In this document: in pieces, positions 14,019 through 21,796 of the stretch
How positions within the stretch are numbered: the stretch's first letter is position 1
Layout of the letters: every line of letters starts with the position of its first letter
DNA from: CAZQFV01 sp964592645
GTDB taxonomy: Bacteria; Chloroflexota; Chloroflexia; DTKN01
Reading direction: 5' to 3'
DNA length: 39,841 nucleotides
Assembly (NCBI GenBank): GCA_964592645.1
Contig: CAZQFV010000029.1
Coordinates: 1 to 39,841, forward strand
Made by a program: the position numbers and the translations under genes
Notes under the pieces: generated by a model
The model's database searches: none
What the model saw: the letters and a program-made list of their open reading frames with translations, nothing else
Told to the model about the DNA's origin: nothing

Positions 14019-15557
14019 TCAGATCTCTTTCTTCTTCCCGTACCCTATCTCCCGCAGCAGCTCGTGGGCCACGGCGGCCTCGTCCCAGGGAAGGGCGTGG
14101 TCGGCGTAAAAGATGCAGCCCTCGTGCCCCTTACCTAAAAGCAGAAGCAGGTCACCGGGGCGGGCCCGCTCCATGGCCGCGCGGATGGCCTCCCGGCGGT
14201 CGGCGATGCACAGATAGTCCGCGCCGCGCACCTTGCCCAGCCGCTCGGCGCCGGCGGCGATCTCGTCCAGGATGGCCTCGCGGTCCTCCCGGCGGGGGTC
14301 CTCGTCGGTGAGGATCAACAGGTCGCAGTAGCGTGCGGCGACCTCGCCCTGCATGGGGCGCTTCTCGCGGTCGCGCTCGCCGGCGCTGCCAAAGACGGCG
14401 ATCATCCGCCCGCCGGCGACCGGCCGCAGCATGCCCATCACCGTCTCGAAGGCCTCCGGCGTATGGGCATAGTCCACCAGCACGGTAAAGGGCTGGCCCT
14501 CGTCGATGCGCTGCATCCGCCCGGTGACGCCCTCCACCGCGGCCAGCCCCTGGGCCACCTGCTCCCCCGTCGCCCCCAGCGCCAGCCCCACGCCGGCCGC
14601 CGCCAGGGCGTTGTAGACGTTGAACAGGCCCGGCAGGCGCAGGGCGATAGCGATGGGGCCGGATGGCGCCTCGGCGGTAAAGGCCGTCCCCGTGGGGCCG
14701 GGGGTCACGTCCCGCGCCCGCAGCCGCGCCTCGGGATGGCGCAGCGCATAGGTCCACAGCTCCCCCGGCGTGCGCGACATATAGAGCTCGGCATGGGGAT
14801 CGTCCAGGTTGACCACGCCGATACCTCTCCCCGGATGCCGCGCCCCGTCGGCCTCCCACTTTTGGGCCTCGGAGAGCATCTCGAAAAGGCGCGCCTTGGC
14901 CAGGCGATAGGCCTCCACCGTCCCGTGCAGCTCCAGGTGCTCGTGGGTCACGTTGGTCAGCACGGCCACGTCGTACTCGCAGTGCTCCAGGCGGTTCAGC
15001 GCCAGGCCGTGCGAGGAGCTCTCCAGCACCGCCGCCGTGCAGCCGGCGTCCACCGCCTGATGCAGGAACGACTGCACCTCCAGCGATTCCGGCGTGGTCT
15101 GGCGCCCCTTGTTGGCCCAGCGGCGCGGGCCGATCTTGAAGTCGACCGTTCCGAAGAGCGCCGTGGTGTGGCCCATGGCCTCCAGCACGCTGCTGGTGAG
15201 GAAGGTGGTGGTGGTCTTGCCGTCGGTGCCGGTGACGCCGACGACGAGCAGCCGCCGGGCGGGGTGCCCGTAGAAGGAAGCCGCCAGGTGCGCCAGGGCG
15301 GCGTGCGGATCGGGCACCTGCACCAGGGGGACGGACAACTCCAGCGGCCGTCCGGCCTCGGCCACCACCGCCGCCGCCCCGCGGGCCAGGGCGTCGGGAA
15401 TGTAGCTGTGCCCGTCCACATGCGCGCCGCGAATGGCGACAAAGAGGAATCCCGGCCCCACCAGGCGCGAGTCGTAGGCCAGGCCGGCGATCTCTACCCC
15501 GGATTCCCCCCGCAGGACGGCGCCGGGGAGTTCGGACAAAAGCTGGCACAGGAGCAT
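14019..15557 (-). CDS. murE: UDP-MurNAc-tripeptide synthetase (MurE family)
   Basis: 512 residues. It adds the third amino acid to UDP-MurNAc-L-Ala-D-Glu in the cytoplasm. The N-terminal Mur domain contains AYDSRLVGPGFLFVAIRG. The ATP site is VGVTGTDGKTTTTFL, and LAKARLFEML holds the carbamylated Lys. The C-terminal domain carries DEDPR (418-422) where meso-DAP enzymes usually have DNPR, so the amino acid added is uncertain (DAP, Lys or Orn). ATG 15557 is chosen over 15590 because GGAG lies upstream and the -10 at 15596-15601 puts transcription initiation at about 15589. Other mur genes are not in the window. Confidence 0.92.
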   Translation of the reverse strand: MLLCQLLSELPGAVLRGESGVEIAGLAYDSRLVGPGFLFVAIRGAHVDGHSYIPDALARGAAAVVAEAGRPLELSVPLVQVPDPHAALAHLAASFYGHPARRLLVVGVTGTDGKTTTTFLTSSVLEAMGHTTALFGTVDFKIGPRRWANKGRQTTPESLEVQSFLHQAVDAGCTAAVLESSSHGLALNRLEHCEYDVAVLTNVTHEHLELHGTVEAYRLAKARLFEMLSEAQKWEADGARHPGRGIGVVNLDDPHAELYMSRTPGELWTYALRHPEARLRARDVTPGPTGTAFTAEAPSGPIAIALRLPGLFNVYNALAAAGVGLALGATGEQVAQGLAAVEGVTGRMQRIDEGQPFTVLVDYAHTPEAFETVMGMLRPVAGGRMIAVFGSAGERDREKRPMQGEVAARYCDLLILTDEDPRREDREAILDEIAAGAERLGKVRGADYLCIADRREAIRAAMERARPGDLLLLLGKGHEGCIFYADHALPWDEAAVAHELLREIGYGKKKEI

Positions 15558-15595
15558 AGGCGTTTCTCCGATCGGGTCTTGGCCGTACATGCTCT

Positions 15596-15604
15596 ATTAT
15601 ACCA
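15596..15604 (-). promoter_or_regulatory. Extended -10 promoter of murE
   Basis: On the minus strand TGGTATAAT, a perfect TATAAT (15601-15596) preceded by TGG, the extended -10 form. No good -35 is seen. The predicted start near 15589 rules out the ATG at 15590. Confidence 0.55.
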
Positions 15605-15617
15605 TCTTCCCTGTCCT

Positions 15618-15646
15618 TTGCCTAACGCCGGCCGATATGGTATACT
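15618..15646 (+). promoter_or_regulatory. Promoter of the polysaccharide deacetylase gene
   Basis: TTGCCT (15618-15623), 17-base spacer, TATACT (15641-15646), again preceded by TGG. It faces away from the murE promoter; together they occupy a 51-base divergent control region. Confidence 0.6.
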
Positions 15647-15701
15647 GAAGCCGGCCCGACATTTCAGGCAACGCAGGGGCCGGCACTTCAGGAGCGCATC
15701 T

Positions 15702-16832
15702 TTGGGCAAATCGTCGCTGCTGCACACCTTCCTGACCCTCGGCATCGCCTTCGAGGTTGTGCTCATCGCCGTGGCCGCCGTGGTCCTTGCCCGGCAGACG
15801 TCCGGTCAGGAGGAGATCGTTCCCGCCGTCGGCAGCTCCTCCCTATTTCCCCAGGCGGTGACGCCGGCGGCCGTGGGCCGGGGCACGCCCCGGCCCACGG
15901 CCTTCTACCTGCCGGCGCCTACCTGGTTCCCCACGCCCATCCCCACGCGGCCCCCGCCGACGGCGACGCCGGAGCCCAGCCTCACGCCCGCCCCCAGCGC
16001 CACGCCCGCGCCCACGGCGACGCCGGAGCCCAGCCCCACGCCCCTGCCAACCGCCATCCCTCCGACGCCCGCGCCCTCCCCTACCCCGCTGGCCGGCGTC
16101 GTCCCGGTCCCGCAGTGGCTGCTGCCGGCCTATCCCCTCCCCGACCTGGCCGTAGTCCCGGTGCTCGTCTATCACTATGTGGAGGAGCTGCCGGCCGATG
16201 CCGACGCGGTGCGCCGCAACCTCACCATCACTCCCGCGGAGTTCGAAGCCCACCTGCAGTACCTGGCCGACAACGGCTTTCACACCATCGCCGCCGACGA
16301 CCTCTTCCTCTACCTCGTGCGGGGCCAGGCATTGCCGCCCAAGCCGGTCCTCCTGACCTTTGACGACGGCTACCGCGACGCCTATGAGGTCGTCTTCCCG
16401 GCCCTGCAGCGGTACGGCTTTGTCGGCACCTTTTTCATCTTTACGGATGCGGTGGACGAGGACCGGCCGGGCTACCTGACCTGGGCGATGGTCCAGGAGA
16501 TGAGCGCCGCGGGCATGGACATCCAGTCGCACGGCCGGCGGCATATCGGCACGGCCGGCCTGCCCGAAAAGCTCCTGGCCGACGAGGTCCAGGGCAGCAA
16601 GGAGATCATCGAGCGCCACACCGGCCGGCCGGTGCGCTTTTTCTGCTACCCCTATGGCGCCTACGACGATAACGCCGTCGTTATGCTGGGCTCCTCCGGT
16701 TACCTGGGGGCCTTTACCACGGCCAACGGGCGCTGGCACACGCGCGACAACCTCTACCGGCTGCAGCGCATCCGCATGGGGCCGGGCACCTGGGCCGGTG
16801 AACTGGCCTCCCTGCTGGGAGAGGGCTGGTGA
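15702..16832 (+). CDS. Membrane-anchored polysaccharide deacetylase (NodB domain)
   Basis: 376 residues from TTG 15702, with CAGGAG 7 bases upstream. A signal-anchor helix (about 10-30) is followed by a Pro/Thr-rich stalk (about 60-130) and a NodB/CE4 domain. Motif 1 is LLTFDDGY (217-224), motif 2 is QSHGRRHIG (metal His pair), and motif 3 is CYPYGAYD. CE4 enzymes remove N- or O-acetyl groups from peptidoglycan, chitin or other surface polysaccharides; the position outside the membrane on a stalk fits a cell-wall substrate. The stop overlaps the start of the next gene (GTGA). Confidence 0.88.
   Translation: MGKSSLLHTFLTLGIAFEVVLIAVAAVVLARQTSGQEEIVPAVGSSSLFPQAVTPAAVGRGTPRPTAFYLPAPTWFPTPIPTRPPPTATPEPSLTPAPSATPAPTATPEPSPTPLPTAIPPTPAPSPTPLAGVVPVPQWLLPAYPLPDLAVVPVLVYHYVEELPADADAVRRNLTITPAEFEAHLQYLADNGFHTIAADDLFLYLVRGQALPPKPVLLTFDDGYRDAYEVVFPALQRYGFVGTFFIFTDAVDEDRPGYLTWAMVQEMSAAGMDIQSHGRRHIGTAGLPEKLLADEVQGSKEIIERHTGRPVRFFCYPYGAYDDNAVVMLGSSGYLGAFTTANGRWHTRDNLYRLQRIRMGPGTWAGELASLLGEGW
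15960..16035 (+). repeat. 54-bp-period direct repeat coding for the P/T stalk
   Basis: ACGGCGACGCCGGAGCCCAG plus CC occurs identically at 15960-15981 and 16014-16035. It encodes TATPEPS units of the deacetylase stalk, so stalk length may vary between strains by slippage or recombination. Confidence 0.7.
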
Positions 16833-17512
16833 ACCGCTTGTCTTGGCGCAAGGCCCCGGAGCACGAATCGAGCTGTGATGCCGCGCCTGGTGCCGGGGGC
16901 GCGCCTTCGCCGGACGGCCGGCTGCCGTCCCGCCTCGCCGTGGTCGGCTCAACGGGCGCGGGGAAGACGGCGCTGGCCCAACAGTTGTCCCGCCTCCTGG
17001 GCCTGCCGCACGTCGAGATCGATGCCCTCAACTGGGGGCCGAACTGGGAGGCGGCAGACCCCGCCATCCTCTACGAGCGCGTTTCCCAGGCGCTGGCCGG
17101 CCCGGCCTGGGTTGTCGACGGCAACTACAGCAAGGTGCGCGAGATCACCTGGGGCCGTGCCGAGGCGCTGGTTTGGCTGGACTACCCCTTTCTGGTTGTG
17201 CTGGGGAGGCTCCTCTGGCGCACCCTGCGCCGGATCGTGACCCGCGAGGCGCTATGGGGAGCCAACCGCGAGACGTGGCAGAGCCAGTTCTTCAGCCGCG
17301 ACTCGCTCTTCCTCTGGCTGGTCAAGACGCATTGGCGGCGCCGACGGGAGTATGCGGCCCTGCTCGGCCGGCCGGCCTATGCCCACCTCCAGGTCGTCCG
17401 TCTGCGCTCGCCGCGCGCCGCGCGGGCCTGGCTCGCTACCCTGGAGCAGGCGAGTGGAAGGCGCGCTGCCCAAGGGCTTGGAGCAGCTCCTCGGCGGCCC
17501 GCTCCCAGGTAA
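16829..17512 (+). CDS. P-loop adenylate kinase-like protein (FlaR/topology-modulation type)
   Basis: 227 residues from GTG 16829, overlapping the previous stop by four bases, so translation is probably coupled. A non-conserved N-terminal 35 residues precedes the Walker A motif VVGSTGAGKTAL. The segments HVEIDALNWGPNWE and WVVDGNYSKVREITW and the WLDYPF pattern are typical of the small P-loop family annotated as topology modulation protein or adenylate kinase-like. Biochemical function is unknown. The last 25 codons overlap the 3' end of the convergent GT4 gene. Confidence 0.78.
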   Translation: MNRLSWRKAPEHESSCDAAPGAGGAPSPDGRLPSRLAVVGSTGAGKTALAQQLSRLLGLPHVEIDALNWGPNWEAADPAILYERVSQALAGPAWVVDGNYSKVREITWGRAEALVWLDYPFLVVLGRLLWRTLRRIVTREALWGANRETWQSQFFSRDSLFLWLVKTHWRRRREYAALLGRPAYAHLQVVRLRSPRAARAWLATLEQASGRRAAQGLGAAPRRPAPR

Positions 17513-18605
17513 AGGCCCGCGCCCGCTCCAGTCCGTCCGCCCGCAGGCGCTCCCGCAGCGTGCCGTCCTGGATGATCGCCTGCAGCCCCTCGCGGATCGA
17601 GACCACCTCCAGGGGGTCCACCAGCACCGCCGCTTCCCCCACCACCTCGGGCAAGGAGGAGGTGCCGCTGGTGAGTACGGGCGTGCCGCAGGCCATGGCC
17701 TCCAACGGCGGGAGGCCAAAGCCTTCGTACAGCGAGGGATAGACCAGGGCGGCGGCCAGGTTGTAGAGGGCCGGCAGCTCCTCTTCCGGCACAAAGCCCA
17801 GGAAGTACACCCATCTTCCCAGGCCAAGGCGCGCGACGCTGGTGAATGACTCCTCGTAGAGCCAGCCGGGCTTGCCGACCACCACCAGCGGCAGGCGCTC
17901 CTCCTCCGGCAGGCCGGCCAGCGCCTCCAGGAGCCGCGGCAGGTTCTTGCGCGGTTCGATCGTGCCCACAAAGAGCAGGAAGCGCCCCGGCAGGCCGTAG
18001 CGCACCCGCACTCCTTCCAGGAGGGTCCGGTCTTCCAACGGGCGGTAGGCCGCATCCACCCCCAGCGGGACGACCCGCACGCGCTCGGCCGGCACCCCCA
18101 GCAGGCGGATGATGTCCTGCCGGGAGCTATGGGAGTCGGCCAGCACCAGATCGGCGCGGGCCACCGAACGCGGCACGGCCCGGTGTAGGTACCAGCCGAG
18201 GGACGGGACGGCGCACTGCGGGTAGACCAGATAGGCCAGGTCGTGCACCGTGACGATGCGCCGGCCGCGCAGTTGGGGCGGTAGGACAAAGTCCGGCGAG
18301 TAGCAGAGGTCGACCGGGCCGCAGAGCGCCTCGATGGGGATCGGCAGCCGCAGCCGCTGCCAGAGGATAGCCGCGTAGCGGTCCGAGAGCGGCAGCGGGT
18401 GCAGGCGCAGGTTGGAGTGGGCCTGGCGCAGCGCGGCCAGGTGGGAGAGAAAGGGGGCCGGCCGGCCGGGGAGCCCCCGGGGGTAGAGCAGGTGGTAGCG
18501 GGTTTCCCCGTCCCGGCGCAGCAGCGCGCTCATCATCGCCCGTGTGTAACGGCCGATGCCGGCTCCCTGCCAGACGGCGGAGGCATAGTCGATGGCGATG
18601 CGCAT
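17436..18605 (-). CDS. GT4-family glycosyltransferase
   Basis: 389 residues, a full GT-B enzyme of the mannosyltransferase/WbaZ-like type. The N-terminus is MRIAIDYASAVWQGAGIGRYTRAMM. The mid-protein segment VTVHDLAYLVYP precedes the donor-site motif LFVGTIEPRKNLPRLLEAL and the EX7E motif EGFGLPPLEAM. It probably transfers a hexose from a nucleotide sugar during surface polysaccharide synthesis. It converges with, and overlaps by 77 bases, the P-loop gene. The downstream deacetylase/P-loop pair on the other strand may share a cell-envelope theme. Confidence 0.92.
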   Translation of the reverse strand: MRIAIDYASAVWQGAGIGRYTRAMMSALLRRDGETRYHLLYPRGLPGRPAPFLSHLAALRQAHSNLRLHPLPLSDRYAAILWQRLRLPIPIEALCGPVDLCYSPDFVLPPQLRGRRIVTVHDLAYLVYPQCAVPSLGWYLHRAVPRSVARADLVLADSHSSRQDIIRLLGVPAERVRVVPLGVDAAYRPLEDRTLLEGVRVRYGLPGRFLLFVGTIEPRKNLPRLLEALAGLPEEERLPLVVVGKPGWLYEESFTSVARLGLGRWVYFLGFVPEEELPALYNLAAALVYPSLYEGFGLPPLEAMACGTPVLTSGTSSLPEVVGEAAVLVDPLEVVSIREGLQAIIQDGTLRERLRADGLERARAFTWERAAEELLQALGQRAFHSPAPG

Positions 18606-18659
18606 CCCGGGCCCTCCTGACGAGGCTGCGTTGCACTCCCCCCGCTCCGCGCCGACGGC

Positions 18660-19106
18660 TTACTGTCTCAGTTTTGGCGAGTCGAGCCACAGCCCGGTGA
18701 TCAGGGGCTTTCCCGTGGACACATCATAGACCACCAGCACCTGGACATGCGCCTCTTGCTCGAACCTGGCGTCGTACCAGATGCGTGGATAGCCCTCGGC
18801 TTCGTCCACCTTGACCATCTGCTTGGACCCGGCGATGTACTTGCCGATCTTGGCGATGATCAGCTCCTGGAGCTGGACAAAGCTTTTGCCGCTGCTGGCC
18901 TCCTTCATCTTGGTTTCCATGTCGCGCAGGAAGGTCGCCTCGTCGTTATTGCTCATGGCCAGCAGCAGGCTCTCGCTCATCCCGTCCACCTGGGCGGCAA
19001 AGGACTGGGCCTTGTCGGGGGGATAGGTGGGCGGCGGGGCCGGCGAGAGGGAGCAGCCGGCGAGGGCGAACAGGAATATCAGGGTGAACAGTAGAGCGCG
19101 GCGCAA
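18660..19106 (-). CDS. Small lipoprotein of unknown function
   Basis: 148 residues from TTG 19106, with AAGGAGG 6 bases upstream. It has a lipoprotein signal peptide with lipobox LAGC (C18). The mature part has a helical region (AQSFAAQVDGMSESLLLAMSNNDEATFLRDM) followed by a strand-rich half (VQVLVVYDVSTGKPLITGLWL), resembling small DUF3887/NTF2-like domains. I do not recognise a specific function. It has its own extended -10 promoter. Confidence 0.75.
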   Translation of the reverse strand: MRRALLFTLIFLFALAGCSLSPAPPPTYPPDKAQSFAAQVDGMSESLLLAMSNNDEATFLRDMETKMKEASSGKSFVQLQELIIAKIGKYIAGSKQMVKVDEAEGYPRIWYDARFEQEAHVQVLVVYDVSTGKPLITGLWLDSPKLRQ

Positions 19107-19153
19107 GGCATCCTCCTTGTCGGCTATCCCTGTGGCGCTGCCGATCTCGGCGA

Positions 19154-19162
19154 ATTATACCA
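19154..19162 (-). promoter_or_regulatory. Extended -10 promoter of the lipoprotein gene
   Basis: On the minus strand TGGTATAAT, a perfect -10 at 19159-19154 with TGG before it, 48 bases from the TTG start. No convincing -35. It has the same TGG-TATAAT form as the murE promoter. Confidence 0.5.
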
Positions 19163-19269
19163 CAGTTGTCGGCAAGTTGCCCGCCGGATACCGGCCCGCT
19201 CATCATTATTTCACCCAGACCTCTGCCGTGTAACGGCCCGGCCTCCTGATTCTTGCCTCCTCTTCTCGG

Positions 19270-19298
19270 TTGCACGCCCGGCTTGCTTGTAGTACAAT
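19270..19298 (+). promoter_or_regulatory. Promoter of the B12-binding mutase subunit/meaB pair
   Basis: TTGCAC (19270-19275), 17-base spacer, TACAAT (19293-19298, five of six consensus bases). It lies 52 bases before the ATG at 19351. No cobalamin riboswitch is seen in the short leader. Confidence 0.6.
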
Positions 19299-19350
19299 AG
19301 GGCTGCTGGATCCAGGAACGCCGCACCACACCGACGAGGAGGTTAGGCCG

Positions 19351-19749
19351 ATGGAACGCAAGATCCGTGTGTTGGTGGCCAAGCCGGGGCTGGACGGTCA
19401 CGACCGGGGGGCCAAGGTGGTGGCCCGGACGCTGCGGGACGCCGGGATGGAGGTCATCTATACCGGCCTGCAGCAGACGCCGGAGATGATCGTCGAGGCG
19501 GCTTTACAGGAAGATGTGGATGTCATCGGCCTCTCCATCCTTTCCGGCGCGCACATGACCCTCCTGCCGCGGATTGCCGAACTGCTGCGGCAGCGCGGCG
19601 GGGAGGATGTGCTGATCGTGGCCGGCGGCATTATCCCCGATGAGGATGTCGAGCCGCTCAAACAGGCGGGCATCGCCGCCATTTACGGACCGGGCACTCC
19701 CAGCAGCGAGTACATCACTTTCATTCGCGAGCACGTTCGCCGGCCCTAG
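19351..19749 (+). CDS. Methylmalonyl-CoA mutase-type B12-binding subunit
   Basis: 132 residues from ATG 19351, preceded by GAGGAGGT. It is the free-standing cobalamin-binding domain of acyl-CoA mutases. The DxHxxG motif LDGHDRG gives the lower axial ligand H17. GLSILSGAHM supplies the SxL motif and VAGGIIPDED the GG turn. It would pair with a separate large catalytic subunit (MCM, isobutyryl-CoA or ethylmalonyl-type), which is not in the window. The chaperone gene meaB follows 11 bases downstream. Confidence 0.92.
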   Translation: MERKIRVLVAKPGLDGHDRGAKVVARTLRDAGMEVIYTGLQQTPEMIVEAALQEDVDVIGLSILSGAHMTLLPRIAELLRQRGGEDVLIVAGGIIPDEDVEPLKQAGIAAIYGPGTPSSEYITFIREHVRRP

Positions 19750-19760
19750 TAGGTGTCGCT

Positions 19761-20699
19761 ATGGATGTGGTCAGCCGCCTGCTCGACGGAGACCGTCGGG
19801 CCCTGGCCCGGGCCATCTCCCTGATAGAATCGGGGGATCCCACCAGCCGGGTTGTCCTGAGGGAGGTTTACCCCCACACCGGCAGAGCGCACTTTATCGG
19901 CGTGACCGGCGCGCCCGGCACCGGCAAGAGCACGCTCGTCTCGGCCCTGGCCCGCGAGTTCCGCCGCCGCGGGCGCACCGTGGGCATCGTCGCCGTAGAC
20001 CCCTCTTCCCCCTTCACGGGGGGAGCCCTCCTGGGCGACCGCATCCGCATGCAGGAGCTCGCCGGGGACCCCGGCGTCTTTATCCGCAGCATGGCCTCGC
20101 GCGGCCACCTGGGCGGGCTGTCCCAGGCCACGGGGGATGTCCTCAAGCTCTTGGACGCGGCCGGTTTCGCCATGGTGCTGGTGGAGACCGTCGGGGCGGG
20201 GCAGTCGGAGGTGGAGGTAGCCGGGGCGGCGCACACGACCGTGGTCGTGGAAGCTCCCGGCATGGGCGACGACATCCAGGCCATCAAGGCCGGCATCCTG
20301 GAGATCGCCGATATCCTGGTGGTGAACAAGGCCGACCTGCCGGGGGTGGATCGGCGCATCTCGCAGTTGGAGGCGATGCTGAACATGGGGAGCTACGAGG
20401 ACGGTTGGCGCCCCCCTGTCTTGCGCACGATCGCCGCCCAGGGCGAGGGCCTGGCCGAGCTGGCCGATACGGTAGAGCGGCACTGGGAATACCTGCAGAC
20501 GGGGGGCCGGCTGGAGGAGTTCTGCCGGCGCCAGGCCCAGCACGAGTTCGAGGAAGCCCTGCGCAGCGAGGCCATGCAGGTCCTGTACCAGCGCATCCTC
20601 GATTCGGCCCGCCAGGAGGAGCTGATCGCCCGCATCTGCCAGCGCGAGCTCGATCCGTACAGCGCCGCGGCCAAGGTCCTGGCCGGCATCCGCGCTTGA
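19761..20699 (+). CDS. meaB: MeaB/ArgK-type GTPase chaperone of B12-dependent acyl-CoA mutase
   Basis: 312 residues. G-protein with Walker A GVTGAPGTGKSTLVSAL, base-recognition VVNKADL, and the long MeaB-specific segments VGIVAVDPSSPFTGGALLGDR and MLVETVGAGQSEVEVAG-like region. MeaB gates loading of adenosylcobalamin into the mutase and removes inactivated cofactor. The C-terminus (IARICQRELDPYSAAAKVLAGI) is the family dimerisation helix. Tight linkage to the B12-binding subunit supports the assignment. Confidence 0.93.
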   Translation: MDVVSRLLDGDRRALARAISLIESGDPTSRVVLREVYPHTGRAHFIGVTGAPGTGKSTLVSALAREFRRRGRTVGIVAVDPSSPFTGGALLGDRIRMQELAGDPGVFIRSMASRGHLGGLSQATGDVLKLLDAAGFAMVLVETVGAGQSEVEVAGAAHTTVVVEAPGMGDDIQAIKAGILEIADILVVNKADLPGVDRRISQLEAMLNMGSYEDGWRPPVLRTIAAQGEGLAELADTVERHWEYLQTGGRLEEFCRRQAQHEFEEALRSEAMQVLYQRILDSARQEELIARICQRELDPYSAAAKVLAGIRA

Positions 20700-20708
20700 T
20701 GAGCTCCG

Positions 20709-20734
20709 GCCCGGCCAGATCAGGAGGGCCGGGC
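20709..20734 (+). terminator. Hairpin after meaB (possible terminator)
   Basis: GCCCGGCC (20709-20716) and GGCCGGGC (20727-20734) pair perfectly across a 10-base loop, 9 bases after the meaB stop. The following TTGGGCCT is not a real T-tract, so termination would be weak or Rho-assisted. Confidence 0.4.
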
Positions 20735-20774
20735 TTGGGCCTAACCGAGAGGAGGTGGTTGTCGGGTCCCTGGA

Positions 20775-20804
20775 TTGCATCGACGAACCGTCTCACTGTA
20801 GAAT
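20775..20804 (+). promoter_or_regulatory. Promoter of the phosphonate-type ABC operon
   Basis: TTGCAT (20775-20780), 18-base spacer, TAGAAT (20799-20804). The start would be near 20811, inside the Shine-Dalgarno AAGGAG (20808-20813), so the leader would be almost nil. No Pho box was recognised. Confidence 0.45.
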
Positions 20805-20820
20805 GCTAAGGAGCAAGGCC

Positions 20821-21711
20821 GTGAAAAAGATCGCCGTAGTTGCGCTGTTGATCGTCACCGTACTGCCGTTCCTGGCTGCCTGCGGCCAGCCGGCCCTCGG
20901 CACTCCCGAGAACCCCATCATTATGCAGTTCGTCCCTTCCGGCGATACCCAGGAGATCATCGCCGGGGGCGAGCAACTGGCCGCCATGCTCAAGGCCAAG
21001 ACCGGCCTGGAAATCAAGGTCAACGTCGGCACCAACTTTGCCGCCGTGCGCGAGGCCATGGGCGCCGGCCAGGTGCACATCGGCTGGCTGAACACCTTCA
21101 ACTACGTGCTGGCCCATGAGAAGTACGGCGTCGACGTGGCCCTGGCTACCGTCCGCTTCGGCACCAGCACCTACAAGGGCCAGATCATCGTCCGGGCCGA
21201 CAGCGGCATCACCACGCTGGCCGACCTCAAGGGCAAGAGCATGTGCTGGGTGGATGTCAACTCGACCTCCGGCTACATCATCCCGCGCATCATGCTCAAG
21301 GCCAACGGGATCGACCCCGACAAGGACTTTAGCAAGACGGTGGAGTCCGGCTCCCACAACAACGTGGTCACCGCCGTGTACAACGGCGACTGCGACGCCG
21401 GGGCGACCTACTCCGACGCCCGCTCCTCCATCGAGAAGGACTTTCCCGATGTGAAGGAGAAGGTCGTCGTCCTGGCCACCACCACCGACATCCCCAACGA
21501 CGGGGTCGACTTCATCAAGAACATGCCCAAGGAGACCCGCGACAAGATCGTCAACGCCCTGCTGGAGATCGCCGCGACCGACGAGGGCAAGGCCGCGCTC
21601 AAGACCATCTACTCCATCGACGGCCTGCAGGCGGTCGATGATTCCTTCTACGATCCCTTCCGCGCCGACCTGAGCAAGGCCGGCCTCAACGTCGAGCAGT
21701 TGATCAAGTAA
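20821..21711 (+). CDS. phnD: Phosphonate/phosphite-type ABC transporter substrate-binding lipoprotein
   Basis: 296 residues from GTG 20821 with AAGGAG upstream. It has a lipoprotein signal (VKKIAVVALLIVTVLPFLAAC, lipidated Cys in LAAC). The mature protein is a PhnD-family type II binding protein: FVPSGDTQEIIAGGEQLAAMLKAKTG, GAGQVHIGWLNTFNYVLA, and SMCWVDVNSTSGYIIPRIML, where the Ser/Thr cluster normally contacts the phosphonate or phosphite headgroup. Genes for the ATPase and permease follow. No phosphonate-degrading gene is in the window, so the true ligand is open (phosphonate, phosphite, phosphate ester). Confidence 0.9.
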   Translation: MKKIAVVALLIVTVLPFLAACGQPALGTPENPIIMQFVPSGDTQEIIAGGEQLAAMLKAKTGLEIKVNVGTNFAAVREAMGAGQVHIGWLNTFNYVLAHEKYGVDVALATVRFGTSTYKGQIIVRADSGITTLADLKGKSMCWVDVNSTSGYIIPRIMLKANGIDPDKDFSKTVESGSHNNVVTAVYNGDCDAGATYSDARSSIEKDFPDVKEKVVVLATTTDIPNDGVDFIKNMPKETRDKIVNALLEIAATDEGKAALKTIYSIDGLQAVDDSFYDPFRADLSKAGLNVEQLIK

Positions 21712-21718
21712 GGAACTG

Positions 21719-21761
21719 CCCCTGGAGGGCGGGGCGCTTATCCCGTCCCGCCCCCCAGGGG
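21719..21761 (+). other. Intercistronic hairpin between phnD and phnC
   Basis: CCCCTGG (21719-21725) pairs with CCAGGGG (21755-21761), and GGGCGGG (21727-21733) with CCCGCCC just inside. No T-tract follows. Such structures after binding-protein genes often protect the upstream mRNA and keep the binding protein in excess over ATPase and permease; that role is inferred. Confidence 0.5.
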
Positions 21762-21796
21762 GGCGAGTCGCGCGAGGCGATCGGGAGGCACCGTCT

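Noticed and set aside
14463..15701. Long upstream extension of the deacetylase frame
   Set aside because: It lies antisense to murE; the promoter at 15618-15646 and the CAGGAG before TTG 15702 fix the true start.
15960..16035. Repeats considered as a CRISPR or minisatellite
   Set aside because: Only two copies, in frame, coding for a P/T stalk; no spacer pattern.
19299..19350. Cobalamin riboswitch before the B12-binding subunit
   Set aside because: The leader is only about 45 bases and lacks the B12 box.
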